From: an uncultured Cellvibrionales bacterium
Lineage (GTDB): Bacteria; Pseudomonadota; Gammaproteobacteria; Pseudomonadales; Cellvibrionaceae
Direction of reading: 5' to 3'
DNA length: 64,000 nt
Assembly (NCBI GenBank): GCA_913050115.1
Contig: CAJWZU010000009.1
Coordinates: 1-64,000 of the forward strand
Made by a program: the position numbers and the translations under genes. The notes beneath the pieces are model-generated. The model was not told the origin of the DNA. It saw nothing but the letters and a program-made list of their open reading frames with translations, and made no database searches. Shown piece by piece: positions 8,826 through 19,424 of the stretch. The first letter of the stretch is position 1. Each line of letters starts with the position of its first letter.

Positions 8826-8832
8826 CTTGCTG

Positions 8833-9258
8833 TCAGTCTGTGCTGGCGTTGCGGGTAGTGATGCTTAATTGCACGAAGCCAGCTTGCCCAGCAGCGTCCA
8901 TGGCACGCACTACAGCCTCGTGGGACGAGTTGGCGTCGGCAGTAATGATTAGCGGGGTGTTTTCCGCAGTATTGTCTGGGTTAATGATATCCAAAGCCGA
9001 GAGTAGCGTTATGAGTTCGGCATTAACCAGCGCGCGACCATTGACCGCATAACTGCCGTCCGCGTTAATCAATATCTCTACATCTTCTGGGCTCTCGACC
9101 TGCGGGTCACCGCTGGCTTGAGGTAAATTAATACTGAGGTGAGTCTCTTTGGTAAAAGTGGTTGAGACCATAAAAAAGATCAACAACAAAAAAACCACAT
9201 CAATTAGCGGGGTCAGATTAATAGCGTCTTCTTCTCGAAGCTGGCGGCGAAACTGCAC
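8833..9258 (-). CDS. exbD: ExbD/TolR-family biopolymer transport protein
   Basis: A 141-residue inner-membrane protein with a short cytoplasmic N-terminus, one membrane helix carrying the essential Asp (INLTPLIDVVFLLLIFFMV), and a periplasmic domain. With ExbB it forms a proton-driven stator that energises TonB-like partners. The start is GTG with GGAGA upstream. No tonB lies next to it; in Pseudomonas this exbB-exbD pair also sits directly between comEC and lpxK. Its energised partner and cargo therefore cannot be read from the context. Confidence 0.92.
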   Translation of the reverse strand: MQFRRQLREEDAINLTPLIDVVFLLLIFFMVSTTFTKETHLSINLPQASGDPQVESPEDVEILINADGSYAVNGRALVNAELITLLSALDIINPDNTAENTPLIITADANSSHEAVVRAMDAAGQAGFVQLSITTRNASTD

Positions 9259-9272
9259 GTTATATCTCCGAA

Positions 9273-9899
9273 TTAAGACGTTTTAACATCGACACGGCGG
9301 TCGCTGTGCAGTGCGTCGACCAATTTAATCGCGTCCTGCTCCATAGTAATAACTAAGGTATCAATATGACGACAAAAGTGGCGATGTAGCATCATTGCTG
9401 GAATAGCAACGGTCAGACCGGCAGCGGTAGTAATAAGGGCTTTGGATATGCCACTGGCCAGAACTCCTGGGTTGCCCGTGCCTTGCGTGGTAATGGCGGT
9501 AAACACCTCTATCATCCCAAAGACAGTTCCCAACAGGCCGATCAGAGGCGCCACGGCAGCGATTGTACCAAGGGCTCCTACATAGCGCTCCATACTGTGA
9601 ATAACATGGCTGGCCGCCTCTTGAATGCTGTCGCGCATAATATCGCGGCCATGGCGTGAATTGGACAAGCCTGCAGCTAAAACAGTGCCCAGTTCTGAGG
9701 AGTCTTTAAGCTCTTTGAGTTTGTTGGCATCGAGCTGATTATTTTTGATCCAGCCCCACACTTGGGCCAGTAAATGACGCGGTGCTATTTTTGTCGAATC
9801 CAGGGTCCAATAGCGCTCGACACTAATGGCAATCACGGCGATGGAACACAGGATAATAGGCAGCATCAACCAGCCGCCACTTTTAATAATTTCGAACAC
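9273..9899 (-). CDS. exbB: ExbB/TolQ/MotA-family proton channel protein
   Basis: A 208-residue protein with three membrane helices: one near residues 10-30 and two near 105-170 (VGALGTIAAVAPLIGLLGTV and ALITTAAGLTVAIPAMMLHR). The GxxxGLLGTVxGM and TTxxGLxVAIP signatures are those of ExbB/TolQ. It forms the pentameric stator around ExbD. The start is GTG with AGGAG about ten bases upstream. It leads the minus-strand envelope run; 178 bases separate it from comEC. Confidence 0.92.
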   Translation of the reverse strand: MFEIIKSGGWLMLPIILCSIAVIAISVERYWTLDSTKIAPRHLLAQVWGWIKNNQLDANKLKELKDSSELGTVLAAGLSNSRHGRDIMRDSIQEAASHVIHSMERYVGALGTIAAVAPLIGLLGTVFGMIEVFTAITTQGTGNPGVLASGISKALITTAAGLTVAIPAMMLHRHFCRHIDTLVITMEQDAIKLVDALHSDRRVDVKTS

Positions 9900-10077
9900 C
9901 GCCTAACTCCTATTGCATTAATGACTTCTCTGACGAGCAATATTTGTCGGCAGAATTTATACGCTGCGCACTTTAGCATAATCACAAGGGTGGGTTACAA
10001 CCCACTGCACAAGATACAACGATAGCCAGCGCGATAACACGGAGCCAAAGGTACCAACTATTTAGTAGCCACAGATA

Positions 10078-12507
10078 TTAATGGTACCAAAAGCGGCGAC
10101 GATCTTGACGCATACGAGTGACGACTTGCTGGCCAGACTCGTTCACCGACAACTGAATGGCGCCGAGCTGATCGGTATTAAAGATACGACTGCCGACGCT
10201 TATATACCGCTCGACCACGGCCTTGTTTGGATGCCGGTAACTGTTTTTGTGGCCGTATTGAAAAACTACATTGTGCGGCCTGAGTTGTGTCAAAAAAGCT
10301 TTTGTGGAGGATGTCTTACTGCCGTGGTGTGGTGCCGTCATCCAGTCAACATGGCGTGGCAATATGCCCGAGGACAACAGCCCACGTTCGGCCAGCGCTT
10401 CAATGTCGCCGGTGAGTAACACGCTGATACCATTATGTTCAATAAGCAAGAGACAGGAGCGATTGTTGCGCGCGTTAGCATGCGGGTGGTTACGGCGACC
10501 GCCCTGTTCAGCAAATGTACTTCGAAAAGAAAAAAGGCTGAAATCAGTTTGCCCCCACTGCCAGCGTCTAAGGGTCTCGCAGTTTTGATATCTGTGGGCC
10601 TTAACAGGCATTGATAAAGGCTTTTTATTCCAACTGGCCGGTAGACAATGTCTCGACCCCGATGACAGACATGTGATCAACTCTGCCGGCGCATTAACCT
10701 CTATTACCGCATGGCGCTCAGCCAATTGAGCAGCCCCACCACTATGGTCGGCATCGCCGTGACTTATGATTAACTTGTCGATAGTGCGCGCGCCAACGGA
10801 GTCTAAGTATGGCGATACTATGCCGCTGCCGGCATCAAACTTTTCACTAAAACTGCGACCTGTGTCGTAAACGGCTCGTTTGCCACCCGCTTCTATAACA
10901 ACCGCGGTACCTTGGCCAACATCCATGAACGTAATTCGCAATTGCTCTTTGAGCCCTCTTGGCGAGAACATTAACGGCAATACCAGCAACAAATATCCCA
11001 GACGACGACCGGGAATGCCACGCGGGCTAAGCATTAATGCAACAGCCAACAAACCCACCACAACACTGCCCCAACTCTGTGCGCCGCCATTGATATGTGC
11101 GGTTATGGGCAAACCTTGCAGCCATTCAAGGCCTTGCCACAGCCAGGTGAGCACCCAGTCAGCCAACTGCAAAGGGTAATCTGCATAAGATCTAAGCGAT
11201 AATGGCAGCAGAGCGTGTAACAGAACCGCCAACAATAACAATGGCACTACCAGGGCTGACACCACAGGTATGGCAATCAAATTTGCAACAGGAGCAAGTA
11301 GCGAAGCACGCTGCAAAAGCCAAAGCATTGGTAACAGCAATACAACAAATAAATACCACTGTGATCGGACTGCGGCTATGGCAGTACCGTATGTTCTATT
11401 TGACTTTGTGCTGCGCCCACTAAATATCAACAACAGAGCGACAGCTGCTGCAAACGACAACCAAAAACCTGTGTCCCATATTGCCAGTGGATCGATAACA
11501 ACAACCCCCAGCAGCGCCAAGCTTGCCGCTAGGCGTTTCAGAGCTGGACGGTATAGCCACAGACAAAACTGCACCGTCAGCACCATAATTAAAGCGCGCA
11601 ATGTGGGCGTACTAAAACCTGCCAGGGCAGCATAAGCCGCCGCTAAGGTGGCAGCGCTGATATTGGCAATTAAAAATGTACTGATTCTTGGCCGTATGGC
11701 GTTAGCCATACGGCCAACTAAAGCCCCCAAGAAATAGCCCAACGTGGCGATCAGGCCAATATGTAATCCCGATATAGCCATCAAGTGCACGGTGCCGGTG
11801 CTTTGCAACAGGCGCCAGCTGGCACTACCGATATGGCTTTTGTCGCCGATCATTAATGCCTTGAAGTGGGCAGTGTTGTTTATCTCGGCTCTTTCCAGCC
11901 ACAGTCGAAGGGCTTGTCGGGCTAAAGGGATACTAAATTGGTCGGAGGTATTGCCGACTTTAGTAGCAGATTTAACGGTACCTGAGGCGACAATGCCTTT
12001 TCGTAATAGCCAGACCTGATAATCGAAACCCGCCGGATTGACAAAACCACGGGGTGACTTTAAACGAACCTTTAAGCGCCAGCGCTCACCTACCGCAATG
12101 CGGTCGCTGTGGTCATACCAACTAAGAAGCAACTGAGCATTAGCTGCTAAGCCCCCAAAATCACTCTCGTTAAGCTGAAATAGAAATCGTTGCCGCCGAG
12201 GACTATCGTGACTTACGTCTATAATATGACCATTTAACCACACGTCCTGACGATCATAGGAATCGGGCAATTGCTTGGCTAAACTGATACTATTTTGATG
12301 ATTGGCATAAGTAAAACCAAGCAGTAGGGCGAGTATTAACCCGCACCACTGCCGCAGCCAACGAGCGCGACGAAACAAAAAAAGGCTGATACCAAAGCAA
12401 ATTGCCAAGGCCGCTATGGAAGCTAACAACACACTAATAGGCACTAACCGCGATAAGCTTGCGGCCATCATAATACCCACACTGAAACATACCGCCAGCC
12501 ACTGCAT
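10078..12507 (-). CDS. comEC: DNA internalisation-related competence protein ComEC/Rec2
   Basis: Inner-membrane channel that carries single-stranded DNA into the cytoplasm during natural transformation. The 809-residue protein has an N-terminal DUF4131 region with membrane helices, a central Competence domain of about ten helices (GTVHLMAISGLHIGLIATLG and following), and a C-terminal metallo-beta-lactamase domain with intact H583-GDAD-H588 and a later APHHGSKTS motif. I chose ATG at 12507 because AAGGAG lies six bases upstream; the open frame extends 21 codons further. It suggests potential competence, but type IV pilus genes are not in the window. Confidence 0.94.
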   Translation of the reverse strand: MQWLAVCFSVGIMMAASLSRLVPISVLLASIAALAICFGISLFLFRRARWLRQWCGLILALLLGFTYANHQNSISLAKQLPDSYDRQDVWLNGHIIDVSHDSPRRQRFLFQLNESDFGGLAANAQLLLSWYDHSDRIAVGERWRLKVRLKSPRGFVNPAGFDYQVWLLRKGIVASGTVKSATKVGNTSDQFSIPLARQALRLWLERAEINNTAHFKALMIGDKSHIGSASWRLLQSTGTVHLMAISGLHIGLIATLGYFLGALVGRMANAIRPRISTFLIANISAATLAAAYAALAGFSTPTLRALIMVLTVQFCLWLYRPALKRLAASLALLGVVVIDPLAIWDTGFWLSFAAAVALLLIFSGRSTKSNRTYGTAIAAVRSQWYLFVVLLLPMLWLLQRASLLAPVANLIAIPVVSALVVPLLLLAVLLHALLPLSLRSYADYPLQLADWVLTWLWQGLEWLQGLPITAHINGGAQSWGSVVVGLLAVALMLSPRGIPGRRLGYLLLVLPLMFSPRGLKEQLRITFMDVGQGTAVVIEAGGKRAVYDTGRSFSEKFDAGSGIVSPYLDSVGARTIDKLIISHGDADHSGGAAQLAERHAVIEVNAPAELITCLSSGSRHCLPASWNKKPLSMPVKAHRYQNCETLRRWQWGQTDFSLFSFRSTFAEQGGRRNHPHANARNNRSCLLLIEHNGISVLLTGDIEALAERGLLSSGILPRHVDWMTAPHHGSKTSSTKAFLTQLRPHNVVFQYGHKNSYRHPNKAVVERYISVGSRIFNTDQLGAIQLSVNESGQQVVTRMRQDRRRFWYH

Positions 12508-12870
12508 TGACCACTCCTTGGTCTGAACGGCACAGCACTTTATAAAAGTGAGGCTGCGCGCGAGTAGCAATTCATCTCACAAACTTCAAAATTAGGCGTC
12601 TTAGGCGAAATAAAAAATCACATAAGAAGCAAGCTCGCCTTGCAATACCTACTTTGGTATAGATGATAAATGACTGTCTAACCAATCATTTGTACCCCTA
12701 CCTCCAATATTTTCTACCCGGTATGTACCCCCATATACCCCGGCCCAAGATAACTAATTTAAGCAGCTCCGCCAGAAAACAAAAGCCACCCTATAAATGT
12801 CTCTGCTAGTATAAGCTATAGCAAAATAACTAACGGCATTGTTAAGCATTAAACAAAAGTCTGCAGCAGT

Positions 12871-12904
12871 TAGCTGGCCGTAATGCCATTTATACGGCCA
12901 GCTA
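12871..12904. terminator. 12-bp perfect hairpin, terminator- or RNA-like
   Basis: Arms TAGCTGGCCGTA (12871-12882) and TACGGCCAGCTA (12893-12904) are exact inverse complements around a 10-base loop. No T-run follows on either strand, so it is not a typical intrinsic terminator. It could be part of an unrecognised small RNA or a protein-binding palindrome. Confidence 0.45.
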
Positions 12905-12946
12905 TAAAACACCGGGAGCCACTCTGTCGAGATTATATTTAGCTTA

Positions 12947-13144
12947 TTAATGCCAATTTTTTGCTATTTTAATGAGCGTGTCATTAACGAGGTTCGCGGG
13001 CGCTCGATGATCAGTAATACTGCCCAGGCACTTTGCTTTAGCGTTAGCACCGCGACTCATTGAGAGGTGATTTACCATGTGGTGCAGTATTTTGTTGCAC
13101 GGCGTTGTAATGCTTAAATTCAACAACATGTCAGCTATGCACAA
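12947..13144 (-). CDS. Doubtful small hypothetical ORF
   Basis: A 65-codon frame starting with TTG, or ATG at 13129. It has no recognisable domain. Composition is unremarkable and not obviously non-coding, with several Asn, Lys and His. There is no clear ribosome-binding site. It may be the tail of a lost gene or chance. Confidence 0.2.
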   Translation of the reverse strand: MCIADMLLNLSITTPCNKILHHMVNHLSMSRGANAKAKCLGSITDHRAPANLVNDTLIKIAKNWH

Positions 13145-13374
13145 CTAGGGGCTGATATATAACTCTGCCCCAAAAAATTACGGGTCCCGCAGCAATGTCT
13201 TTTACTGCCAGAGCGGGATAAAAATTGATTCTTTTTAGTAATGTAGCCGTTGGCTATGCTCTTGCTGCCATACTCAGCCTTTGATCTGGCTCTAAGAAGG
13301 GTTTATAGGCATAATGGCCCCGCTTTTTAGTAACAAATTGCTATAAGACTTCGAATAATTAAGGCCCACATTGA

Positions 13375-13905
13375 ATGGCTCGAAAAATACTTAAAAGACT
13401 CATGCCGGACCCTGAATCAATACGCAAGAGACCAGGGTTGCAGTTTTTGGGCAAACTATTGCACGATCCGAATTTGTTTCACCTAAATAGACACTCGGTT
13501 TCAGTAGCCGCATTTGTCGGTGTTTTTACCTGTTTCCTACCCCTCCCGGGACAGATGATTATTGCAGCAATCTTGGCATTGCTGGCTCGATGCAATTTAC
13601 CTTTGTCGATAGTGCTAGTGTGGATTAGTAATCCGTTAACAATACTGCCAATATTTGCGATAACAACACAGTTAGGTAGGATTATATTGGGCATCCCGCC
13701 AATTGATTTTCAGGGTGAGATAACTGCCCAATGGTTTATCGACGAGATTGAACGCCTTTGGCAACCACTCTTGTTAGGCTCTTTGGTCTGCGGGGTGAGT
13801 TTGGGCGCCACTGCCTACGTAGCTATGCGGTTTTTTTGGCGCTGGCAGGTGTTGCGCCACTGGAGAAAACGTCAAAAACTAAGAGAGCAACACATCGACA
13901 AATAA
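13375..13905 (+). CDS. DUF2062 domain protein
   Basis: A 176-residue membrane protein of unknown function. DUF2062 features are present: a basic N-terminus (MARKILKRLMP), HRHSV-like RHSVSVAAFVGVF, then FLPLPGQMIIAAILALL, and WISNPLTILPIF. Two to three hydrophobic helices lie at about 45-95 and one near 135-155, and the tail is strongly basic (WRKRQKLREQH). Related proteins sit next to comEC in Pseudomonas. The start is ATG with AAGG upstream. It is convergent with lolE. Confidence 0.88.
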   Translation: MARKILKRLMPDPESIRKRPGLQFLGKLLHDPNLFHLNRHSVSVAAFVGVFTCFLPLPGQMIIAAILALLARCNLPLSIVLVWISNPLTILPIFAITTQLGRIILGIPPIDFQGEITAQWFIDEIERLWQPLLLGSLVCGVSLGATAYVAMRFFWRWQVLRHWRKRQKLREQHIDK

Positions 13906-13980
13906 TCAGCACAAGCACTTGGGCCTTCAAAGCTTAGCGTGGTTGACACTTGGAGCGCTAAAAAGACTCAAAGTGCCCTA

Positions 13981-15213
13981 CTAAACCTCGTACCTCAACG
14001 CCTCGGCAGGTTGGGTTCGGCTAGCTTTCCAGGCGGGGTAAATTGCCGCTAAGGCAGATAGCAATAGCGCCGCTACTACCACTAGTGCCACATCGTTGAA
14101 TTGAATATCTGTCGGCAGGTAACTGATTGGATAGACGTCGGACTTTAAAAACTGAATACCTGCTACCGATTCGAACCAGGCGACAACGTCACTGGCAAAA
14201 AAAGTCATTGTTAAGCCAAGTATTAAGCCTAACAACGTGCCTACACCGCCTATTAAACTGCCTTGAATAAGAAATATCGCCATAATTTGTAACTTTGAGG
14301 CGCCGAGAGTGCGCAGTATGGCTATATCGCTGCGCTTATCGGATACCACCATAATCAACGTAGTAACAACATTAAACGCTGCTATGCCTATAATTAAAAA
14401 CAGCAACATACTTACCATCTGCTTTGACATTTGAATGGCCTGATAAAGATTACCGTGAGTTCGAGTCCAGTCACTGCTGTAAAAGCCATAGCCCCATTCT
14501 CGACTTATCGTGCGGGCAATCTCTGGCGCGGCAAATAAATCATCAACTTTAAGTCGCAGGCCGCTAATGTGGTTGGCCTGCCCGGTTAAATGGGCGGCGG
14601 TAGCCAGATTGCTAAGCGCCAAACTGTGATCGGCCTGGGTGCCTGTGTGCACTATGGCGCTGACGGTTAGGGCTCGAATTTTTGGCAGGCTGAGATCTTG
14701 GCCATTGGGCACAATAATTGAAAGTTTTGAGCCGGCTTTAAGGCCGAGCGTTGCCGCTAACCCTGAGCCAATCAGTAACGCGTTGGGATTCCCTTGCAGT
14801 TGCTTGCGAAAATCTGGCAGCATAGTGGTGATATTTGACACGTTAGCTTCAAGTTCAGCGTCCACTCCGAACAATATTAGAGGCGCCACTTTGGCTTTGT
14901 GATAAGCCAGTGCCTGCACTTTTACAAAAGGCGCACTGGCAATAACACCGGCTTTGGTATTAAGTGCGCCCACACGCAGGCGCCAATCCTCCATGCCCTG
15001 ACGATGATAAATAACAGCTTGCGGCATAATACCCAGAATACGCTCGCGTAACTCGCGGTCAAAACCATTCATTACCGACAACACCAGTATCAACAGTGCT
15101 ACCCCCAACACTAAACCCAGCGTTGAAATACGCGAAATAAATGCGGTCATTTGCTGGTCGTCACGACTGATGCCGTAACGACGGCCAATCAATAGAGTAA
15201 AGTGCCCTGTCAT
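13981..15213 (-). CDS. lolE: Lipoprotein-releasing ABC transporter permease LolE
   Basis: One of two membrane subunits of LolCDE, which extracts mature lipoproteins from the inner membrane and hands them to LolA. The 410-residue protein has one N-terminal helix (about 25-50, [20 protein letters not shown]), a large periplasmic domain, then three helices in the FtsX domain (about 270-400), ending [10 protein letters not shown]. It starts with ATG overlapping the lolD stop as ATGA. Assigning LolE rather than LolC rests on gene order and similarity to the distal gene in Pseudomonas; the two paralogues are close. Confidence 0.9.
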   Translation of the reverse strand: MTGHFTLLIGRRYGISRDDQQMTAFISRISTLGLVLGVALLILVLSVMNGFDRELRERILGIMPQAVIYHRQGMEDWRLRVGALNTKAGVIASAPFVKVQALAYHKAKVAPLILFGVDAELEANVSNITTMLPDFRKQLQGNPNALLIGSGLAATLGLKAGSKLSIIVPNGQDLSLPKIRALTVSAIVHTGTQADHSLALSNLATAAHLTGQANHISGLRLKVDDLFAAPEIARTISREWGYGFYSSDWTRTHGNLYQAIQMSKQMVSMLLFLIIGIAAFNVVTTLIMVVSDKRSDIAILRTLGASKLQIMAIFLIQGSLIGGVGTLLGLILGLTMTFFASDVVAWFESVAGIQFLKSDVYPISYLPTDIQFNDVALVVVAALLLSALAAIYPAWKASRTQPAEALRYEV

Positions 15214-15950
15214 GCGCTAACTACTTGCACGGGCTCTTTTTCAGTGACGTCCTGCAGTTCACCATTACTGAGTAAATACTGGCGGTCCATTTTTTGTGCC
15301 AGACGACCGTCATGCGTGACCACAATAAAACTGGTACCCAGTTCGCTATTTAACTCTTTCATCAAATTATGAATCGCATCAGCGCTGTCTTGATCAAGGT
15401 TGCCGGTGGGCTCATCCATTAGTACACACTCGGGCTCACACGCCAGTGCTCGCGCGATGGCCACACGCTGGCGCTCGCCACCGGACAACTCTGATGGCCG
15501 ATGACTGCTGCGGGTCTTTAAGCCGACACGATCCAGCAGTGCCTGCGCTTTTGCATTGGCCTCCGCGCACTTTACCTTGCCGATTAGCAGCGGCATGGCA
15601 ACATTTTCAAGCGCGGTGAATTCAGGCAGCAAATGATGAAACTGATAAACAAAACCAATGCTACTATTGCGCAATTTTCCGCGCTGGCGCTCACTCAAGT
15701 TGTTGAGCGATTGCCCCAGCACAGTCACTTCGCCGCTACTGGGTGTATCTAGGCCGCCGAGTAAGTTCAACAGGGTAGATTTACCCGAACCCGAGGTACC
15801 AATAATAGCCACGCGCTCCCCTCGACCCACACTAAAGTCGATGCCCTTAAGCACATCAACTACCTGCGGACCTTGGGTGTAAGTTTTACCGATACCTTTA
15901 GCGCTCAGAACTGAAGCACTGGCGCTCACTGAAGAAATCATAGTTGTCAT
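15210..15950 (-). CDS. lolD: Lipoprotein-releasing ABC transporter ATPase LolD
   Basis: The ATPase that powers LolCE. A protein of about 246 residues with Walker [18 protein letters not shown]-loop region [20 protein letters not shown], signature [15 protein letters not shown] and Walker [14 protein letters not shown]. LolD-specific length and order support the call. I place the start at ATG 15950 ([10 protein letters not shown]), five bases after the lolC stop; the frame stays open for another 34 codons inside lolC but that would add an unrelated N-terminus. Confidence 0.96.
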   Translation of the reverse strand: MTTMISSVSASASVLSAKGIGKTYTQGPQVVDVLKGIDFSVGRGERVAIIGTSGSGKSTLLNLLGGLDTPSSGEVTVLGQSLNNLSERQRGKLRNSSIGFVYQFHHLLPEFTALENVAMPLLIGKVKCAEANAKAQALLDRVGLKTRSSHRPSELSGGERQRVAIARALACEPECVLMDEPTGNLDQDSADAIHNLMKELNSELGTSFIVVTHDGRLAQKMDRQYLLSNGELQDVTEKEPVQVVSA

Positions 15951-15955
15951 AAATA

Positions 15956-17203
15956 TTACTCGTAGCGCAGTGCATCGGCGGGCTGAATGCGGGTAGCTCG
16001 CCAAGCGGGGTAAATCGTGGCAAGCAAGCTTAAGACCGTGGCTGTAGCACAAACAATAACAACATCAGTCGACTGCAGATCTGAGGGTAGTTGCGAGATG
16101 AAGTAAATACTGGGATCAAAAATGTAGCGCCCCGTTAGCACTTCGAACCAAGTCACTAAATCGCCTATAAAAAGCCCTAACAAGCAGCCACTGATAGCAC
16201 CGATCAATATCCCAAGTAGACCCACCGCCAAGCCTTGCACCATAAATACTGCCATCACTTGTGCGGCTGTCATGCCCATGGTGCGCAACACCGCAATGTC
16301 CGAGCGCTTGTCTGCCACCATCAAGATCAAGCTCGAGATAATATTAAAGGCCGCCACAGCCACAACGATCATCAGCAAAATACCGATCACCATTTTTTCC
16401 ATTTTAACCGCTTGAAATAAGCTGCCCTGGGTTTGGCTCCAGTCAATCGCTTGGTAATTGGCACCGAGCGCAAGATCAAGCTCGCTAGCAATGCTGCCGG
16501 CACGATAAATATCGCTGGTTTTAATGCGCAGGCCATCGGCCTTCTGCGCCATGCGCAATATTTTTTGCGCGTCACGCATGTGGATAATAGCGAGATTCTG
16601 ATCAGCCTGCGCGCCCACTTCAAATACACCGCTAACGGTAAAACGTTTAACGCGTGGAAACAGTCCCGCTGGGGTTACCTGCACCTGCGGCAAGGTGAGC
16701 AGCAACTTATCGCCTGGCATCACGCCTAGATTTCGCGCCAGTAAACGGCCAACAATCACATTGTAAGCGCCGGCCTTTAAATCACTAAGTTTCCCCATAC
16801 GCATATGCTGGTCAACCACAGAGACATACTGTTCTAGCTCTGGAAGCACACCCTGGACTTCGACCCCCTGCATACCGCTTTGATAGCTAATTAGCGCACT
16901 GGTGTGAATATAAGGCGCGCTACTGACAACTCCTTGGGTACCCTTAACATTAGCGGCAACTAGCTGCCAATCTGAGTCGGTAGGTGCCTGCACGAGTATG
17001 TGCGGTGTGACGCTTAAAATACGCTGCTTGAGCTCTTTGTCGAAGCCGTTCATAACCGACATCACAGCAATTAAGGCCATCACTCCAAATGCCATACCCA
17101 ACAGCGAAAAGGTACTGACGAAAGAGATAAACTGGTTGCGGCGCTTGGCGCGTAAGTAACGCAAGCCGACATATAACGGGACAGATATAAACATGCACTG
17201 CAT
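15956..17203 (-). CDS. lolC: Lipoprotein-releasing ABC transporter permease LolC
   Basis: First gene of the lolC-lolD-lolE operon. The 415-residue permease has the same layout as LolE: N-terminal helix after [20 protein letters not shown], a periplasmic MacB-like domain, and a C-terminal FtsX domain with three helices ending [11 protein letters not shown]. The two permeases share the [24 protein letters not shown] motif at the end of the first helix. The start is ATG 17203 or 17194; neither has a clear ribosome-binding site. It is divergent from the small secreted-protein gene at 17426. Confidence 0.92.
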   Translation of the reverse strand: MQCMFISVPLYVGLRYLRAKRRNQFISFVSTFSLLGMAFGVMALIAVMSVMNGFDKELKQRILSVTPHILVQAPTDSDWQLVAANVKGTQGVVSSAPYIHTSALISYQSGMQGVEVQGVLPELEQYVSVVDQHMRMGKLSDLKAGAYNVIVGRLLARNLGVMPGDKLLLTLPQVQVTPAGLFPRVKRFTVSGVFEVGAQADQNLAIIHMRDAQKILRMAQKADGLRIKTSDIYRAGSIASELDLALGANYQAIDWSQTQGSLFQAVKMEKMVIGILLMIVVAVAAFNIISSLILMVADKRSDIAVLRTMGMTAAQVMAVFMVQGLAVGLLGILIGAISGCLLGLFIGDLVTWFEVLTGRYIFDPSIYFISQLPSDLQSTDVVIVCATATVLSLLATIYPAWRATRIQPADALRYE

Positions 17204-17425
17204 TTAATAGAAGTTAACCCACAAGAACAAGCCCACAAAGGCTTAGATTACGATAGACTATTAAACCAAGTGATCGCCCAGCAGCTACAAATGGGCATAA
17301 ATAACAAAAACAGGTTAAGTAATGGCGAGACATCAACGGTCCGCCAGACCTATATATTAGGCCCGCGCAAACAAGTAGCGCGGGTGACAATACACTTTTA
17401 AAAGTAATACTACGGAGTATCTTCA

Positions 17426-17764
17426 GTGAAGCCACTACTACTGCTATTGATCTGCGCTACTAGCGCTCTATCTCTACCGATGAACGCTGAGACGATCAAA
17501 GTACCCATCGGCCAGCAGAGCAATCAAAACGGTGAGATATCTCGCCCCGAACGCGGCATGCAAAAACAGCAAGTTTTGCAGTTGTTTGGGCCGCCAGTTA
17601 TAAAATCTACAGCACGTGGAACACCGCCGATATCGAATTGGAAGTATGCAGATTTTGTTGTCTATTTCGAATACGACCATGTCATACACTCTGTGCTAGT
17701 GCACCGCAGACTCGATAAAACTGATTTCGATAAGGCCGTTAATATTCGGCACAAAGGCGAATAA
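17426..17764 (+). CDS. Small secreted conserved hypothetical protein
   Basis: A 112-residue protein with a clear signal peptide (MKPLLLLLICATSALSLPMNA, probable cleavage after NA at about residue 21). The mature part reads RGMQKQQVLQLFGPP, then GTPPISNWKYADFVVYFEYD, a pattern seen in small periplasmic BamE/SmpA-like proteins where a helix leads into xxFGxP and a two-strand turn. Function is unknown. The start is GTG with GGAG eight bases upstream. It is divergent from lolC and convergent with the flippase gene; a homologue lies beside lolC in Pseudomonas. Confidence 0.75.
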   Translation: MKPLLLLLICATSALSLPMNAETIKVPIGQQSNQNGEISRPERGMQKQQVLQLFGPPVIKSTARGTPPISNWKYADFVVYFEYDHVIHSVLVHRRLDKTDFDKAVNIRHKGE

Positions 17765-17859
17765 CATATTTGATCTTAAATTCACTGCCGCCTTCTAGGT
17801 TATTTATATGCGCAGTTAAAATTTACGCCTATCGCATTCATCAAATATAAGACCAGTAG

Positions 17860-19299
17860 TTAGCTCAGCGCGCTAGCTTTAATGCCAACCCTATCTTGGT
17901 TATTGAATACGTCTTTATGAATAAATCCACTGCAATACAAAAAAGCTGAAAAAACACACAGCGCAACAAACACTAATAAAATCTGTAATCGTATGCTGTG
18001 TGCATAAGGCAATAATAAAGTTAATGAAAAACAAATAACCGCCAAAAGAAGCAATTTATTCCACTCAAACTTGAGAGGAAGAACGCGCTGGCTGTAAACA
18101 TAAAAAGTTATGGCTCTAAAAATTTGCGCTAAAATCAAGGCGTATAAAACACCAAAAACCTCATATGGGCCACTTAATACATAACAAAGAAGCAACGCTA
18201 AACCGGCAGTAGTAAAGTCGATATACATAACGTTGACGGTACTTTTATTAACATAACACCCCATATTAATGAGGTCTGTTATCTGTTTTACGACCAAAAA
18301 CAACAATAACCAAGGCAAATAAACCAGCGCCGCATGATACTTATTATCAATAAATAACTCCATTAACAAAGAAGAACTCAAACAAATAAGTGTCGCAAAG
18401 CACATCATTAAAACCAAGCCTAAGCTGGTTGTTTTAGCTACATAGTGCATTCCATCAGGTTGCTTTAACTGCTCAAAACGTCTAGCAAACCACCACATAC
18501 AGTAAGGCTGCATTAAAATAACACTTATTGTGGCTATCTTTTTAGCTAATGAATACAACCCTAATTCGTGCTCAGATGACACAGCAACAACTATCCAAGA
18601 ATCCACACCATATAAAGCAAAAGTAGCGAAGCTACTTAATACCAGTGGAATCCCATAAGTTAATATATTTTTGCTTAACGCTAAGTTCAAACGCAAGCCT
18701 GTTTGGCGAATCTGCATAAACAGTAAAACACTCACCAGTAATATAATAGAAATTAGCCCGCCCCATAAAATCGCAGTAATACCATAACCTTCCCGCAATA
18801 ATATCCAAGATAATAATGCTTGGATCATCACCTTAATGCTCGTTAGCACAAAAAAAACAAAAGCCTGCTCTTTCATTCGAAGCCAAGCCAACGGAATAGC
18901 GATACAACCCTCAAATGAAAACATCACGACCAACAACTGCATGTCAAACAACGTAATTTCATCGGACAGAAAGGTAATAATAAAAGGGGCGAGGCTCATA
19001 CCAACCACTAGACTAATGACGCCAATAATAATAGCCAGGGTAATAAAATTAGCCGTAATGCTATCTTCGTCTTCAGGGTTTTCATTCAGACCAACAAACC
19101 GATACAAGGCATCCACCAAACCAAAACCAACCAACAGTGTGGCAAAATTGCAAATACTTAACATTAATTCCAGCGCACCATACTCGGCAGGCGTAAAATA
19201 ATGAGTCAGTATAGGTAACATTATTAATGACACGGATTTCATTAATAAAATTCCAAGACCGTAATAAACGGCCTGATGAATAACAATTTTTCGGGCCAT
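17860..19299 (-). CDS. Wzx-type oligosaccharide flippase
   Basis: A 479-residue, almost wholly hydrophobic protein with about 12-14 membrane helices, starting GLGILLMKSVSLIMLPILTH and FTPAEYGALELMLSI. That N-terminal pattern (FxxxEYGxxxL) is typical of the polysaccharide transporter/Wzx group of the MOP superfamily, which flips lipid-linked sugars across the inner membrane. It lies 125 bases downstream of the glycosyltransferase, same strand. Codon use is AT-rich compared with neighbours, a sign of accessory origin. The sugar is unknown and no polymerase or further transferases accompany it. Confidence 0.85.
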   Translation of the reverse strand: MARKIVIHQAVYYGLGILLMKSVSLIMLPILTHYFTPAEYGALELMLSICNFATLLVGFGLVDALYRFVGLNENPEDEDSITANFITLAIIIGVISLVVGMSLAPFIITFLSDEITLFDMQLLVVMFSFEGCIAIPLAWLRMKEQAFVFFVLTSIKVMIQALLSWILLREGYGITAILWGGLISIILLVSVLLFMQIRQTGLRLNLALSKNILTYGIPLVLSSFATFALYGVDSWIVVAVSSEHELGLYSLAKKIATISVILMQPYCMWWFARRFEQLKQPDGMHYVAKTTSLGLVLMMCFATLICLSSSLLMELFIDNKYHAALVYLPWLLLFLVVKQITDLINMGCYVNKSTVNVMYIDFTTAGLALLLCYVLSGPYEVFGVLYALILAQIFRAITFYVYSQRVLPLKFEWNKLLLLAVICFSLTLLLPYAHSIRLQILLVFVALCVFSAFLYCSGFIHKDVFNNQDRVGIKASALS

Positions 19300-19424
19300 A
19301 CAACGTTACACTCCTGCCACATTACAAAGCTTAAAAATATTTTTCTGATCGGTTAAACTTTAAAAATATAATAAAAAATTAAGCGCTCATCAGTATAAAA
19401 TTCAACCTACGCCTAACTAACTGG

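Larger units (their letters stand above)
12508..13374. other. 0.87-kb intergenic region between comEC and the DUF2062 gene
   Basis: Between two divergently read genes. It carries a strong 12-bp hairpin at 12871-12904 and a short run of related TACCCC/GTACCCC words near 12690-12745. A 65-codon minus-strand frame at 12947-13144 (TTG start) is listed separately with low confidence. No RNA gene or mobile element was recognised. Confidence 0.55.

Noticed and set aside
12690-12745. Repeated TACCCC words, also near 20729-20760
   Set aside because: They are short, unevenly spaced and not flanked by a recognisable gene or operator.
17766-17848. Nine-base inverted repeat (ATATTTGAT/ATCAAATAT) 65 bases apart
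   Set aside because: AT-rich arms of this length and distance are expected by chance.
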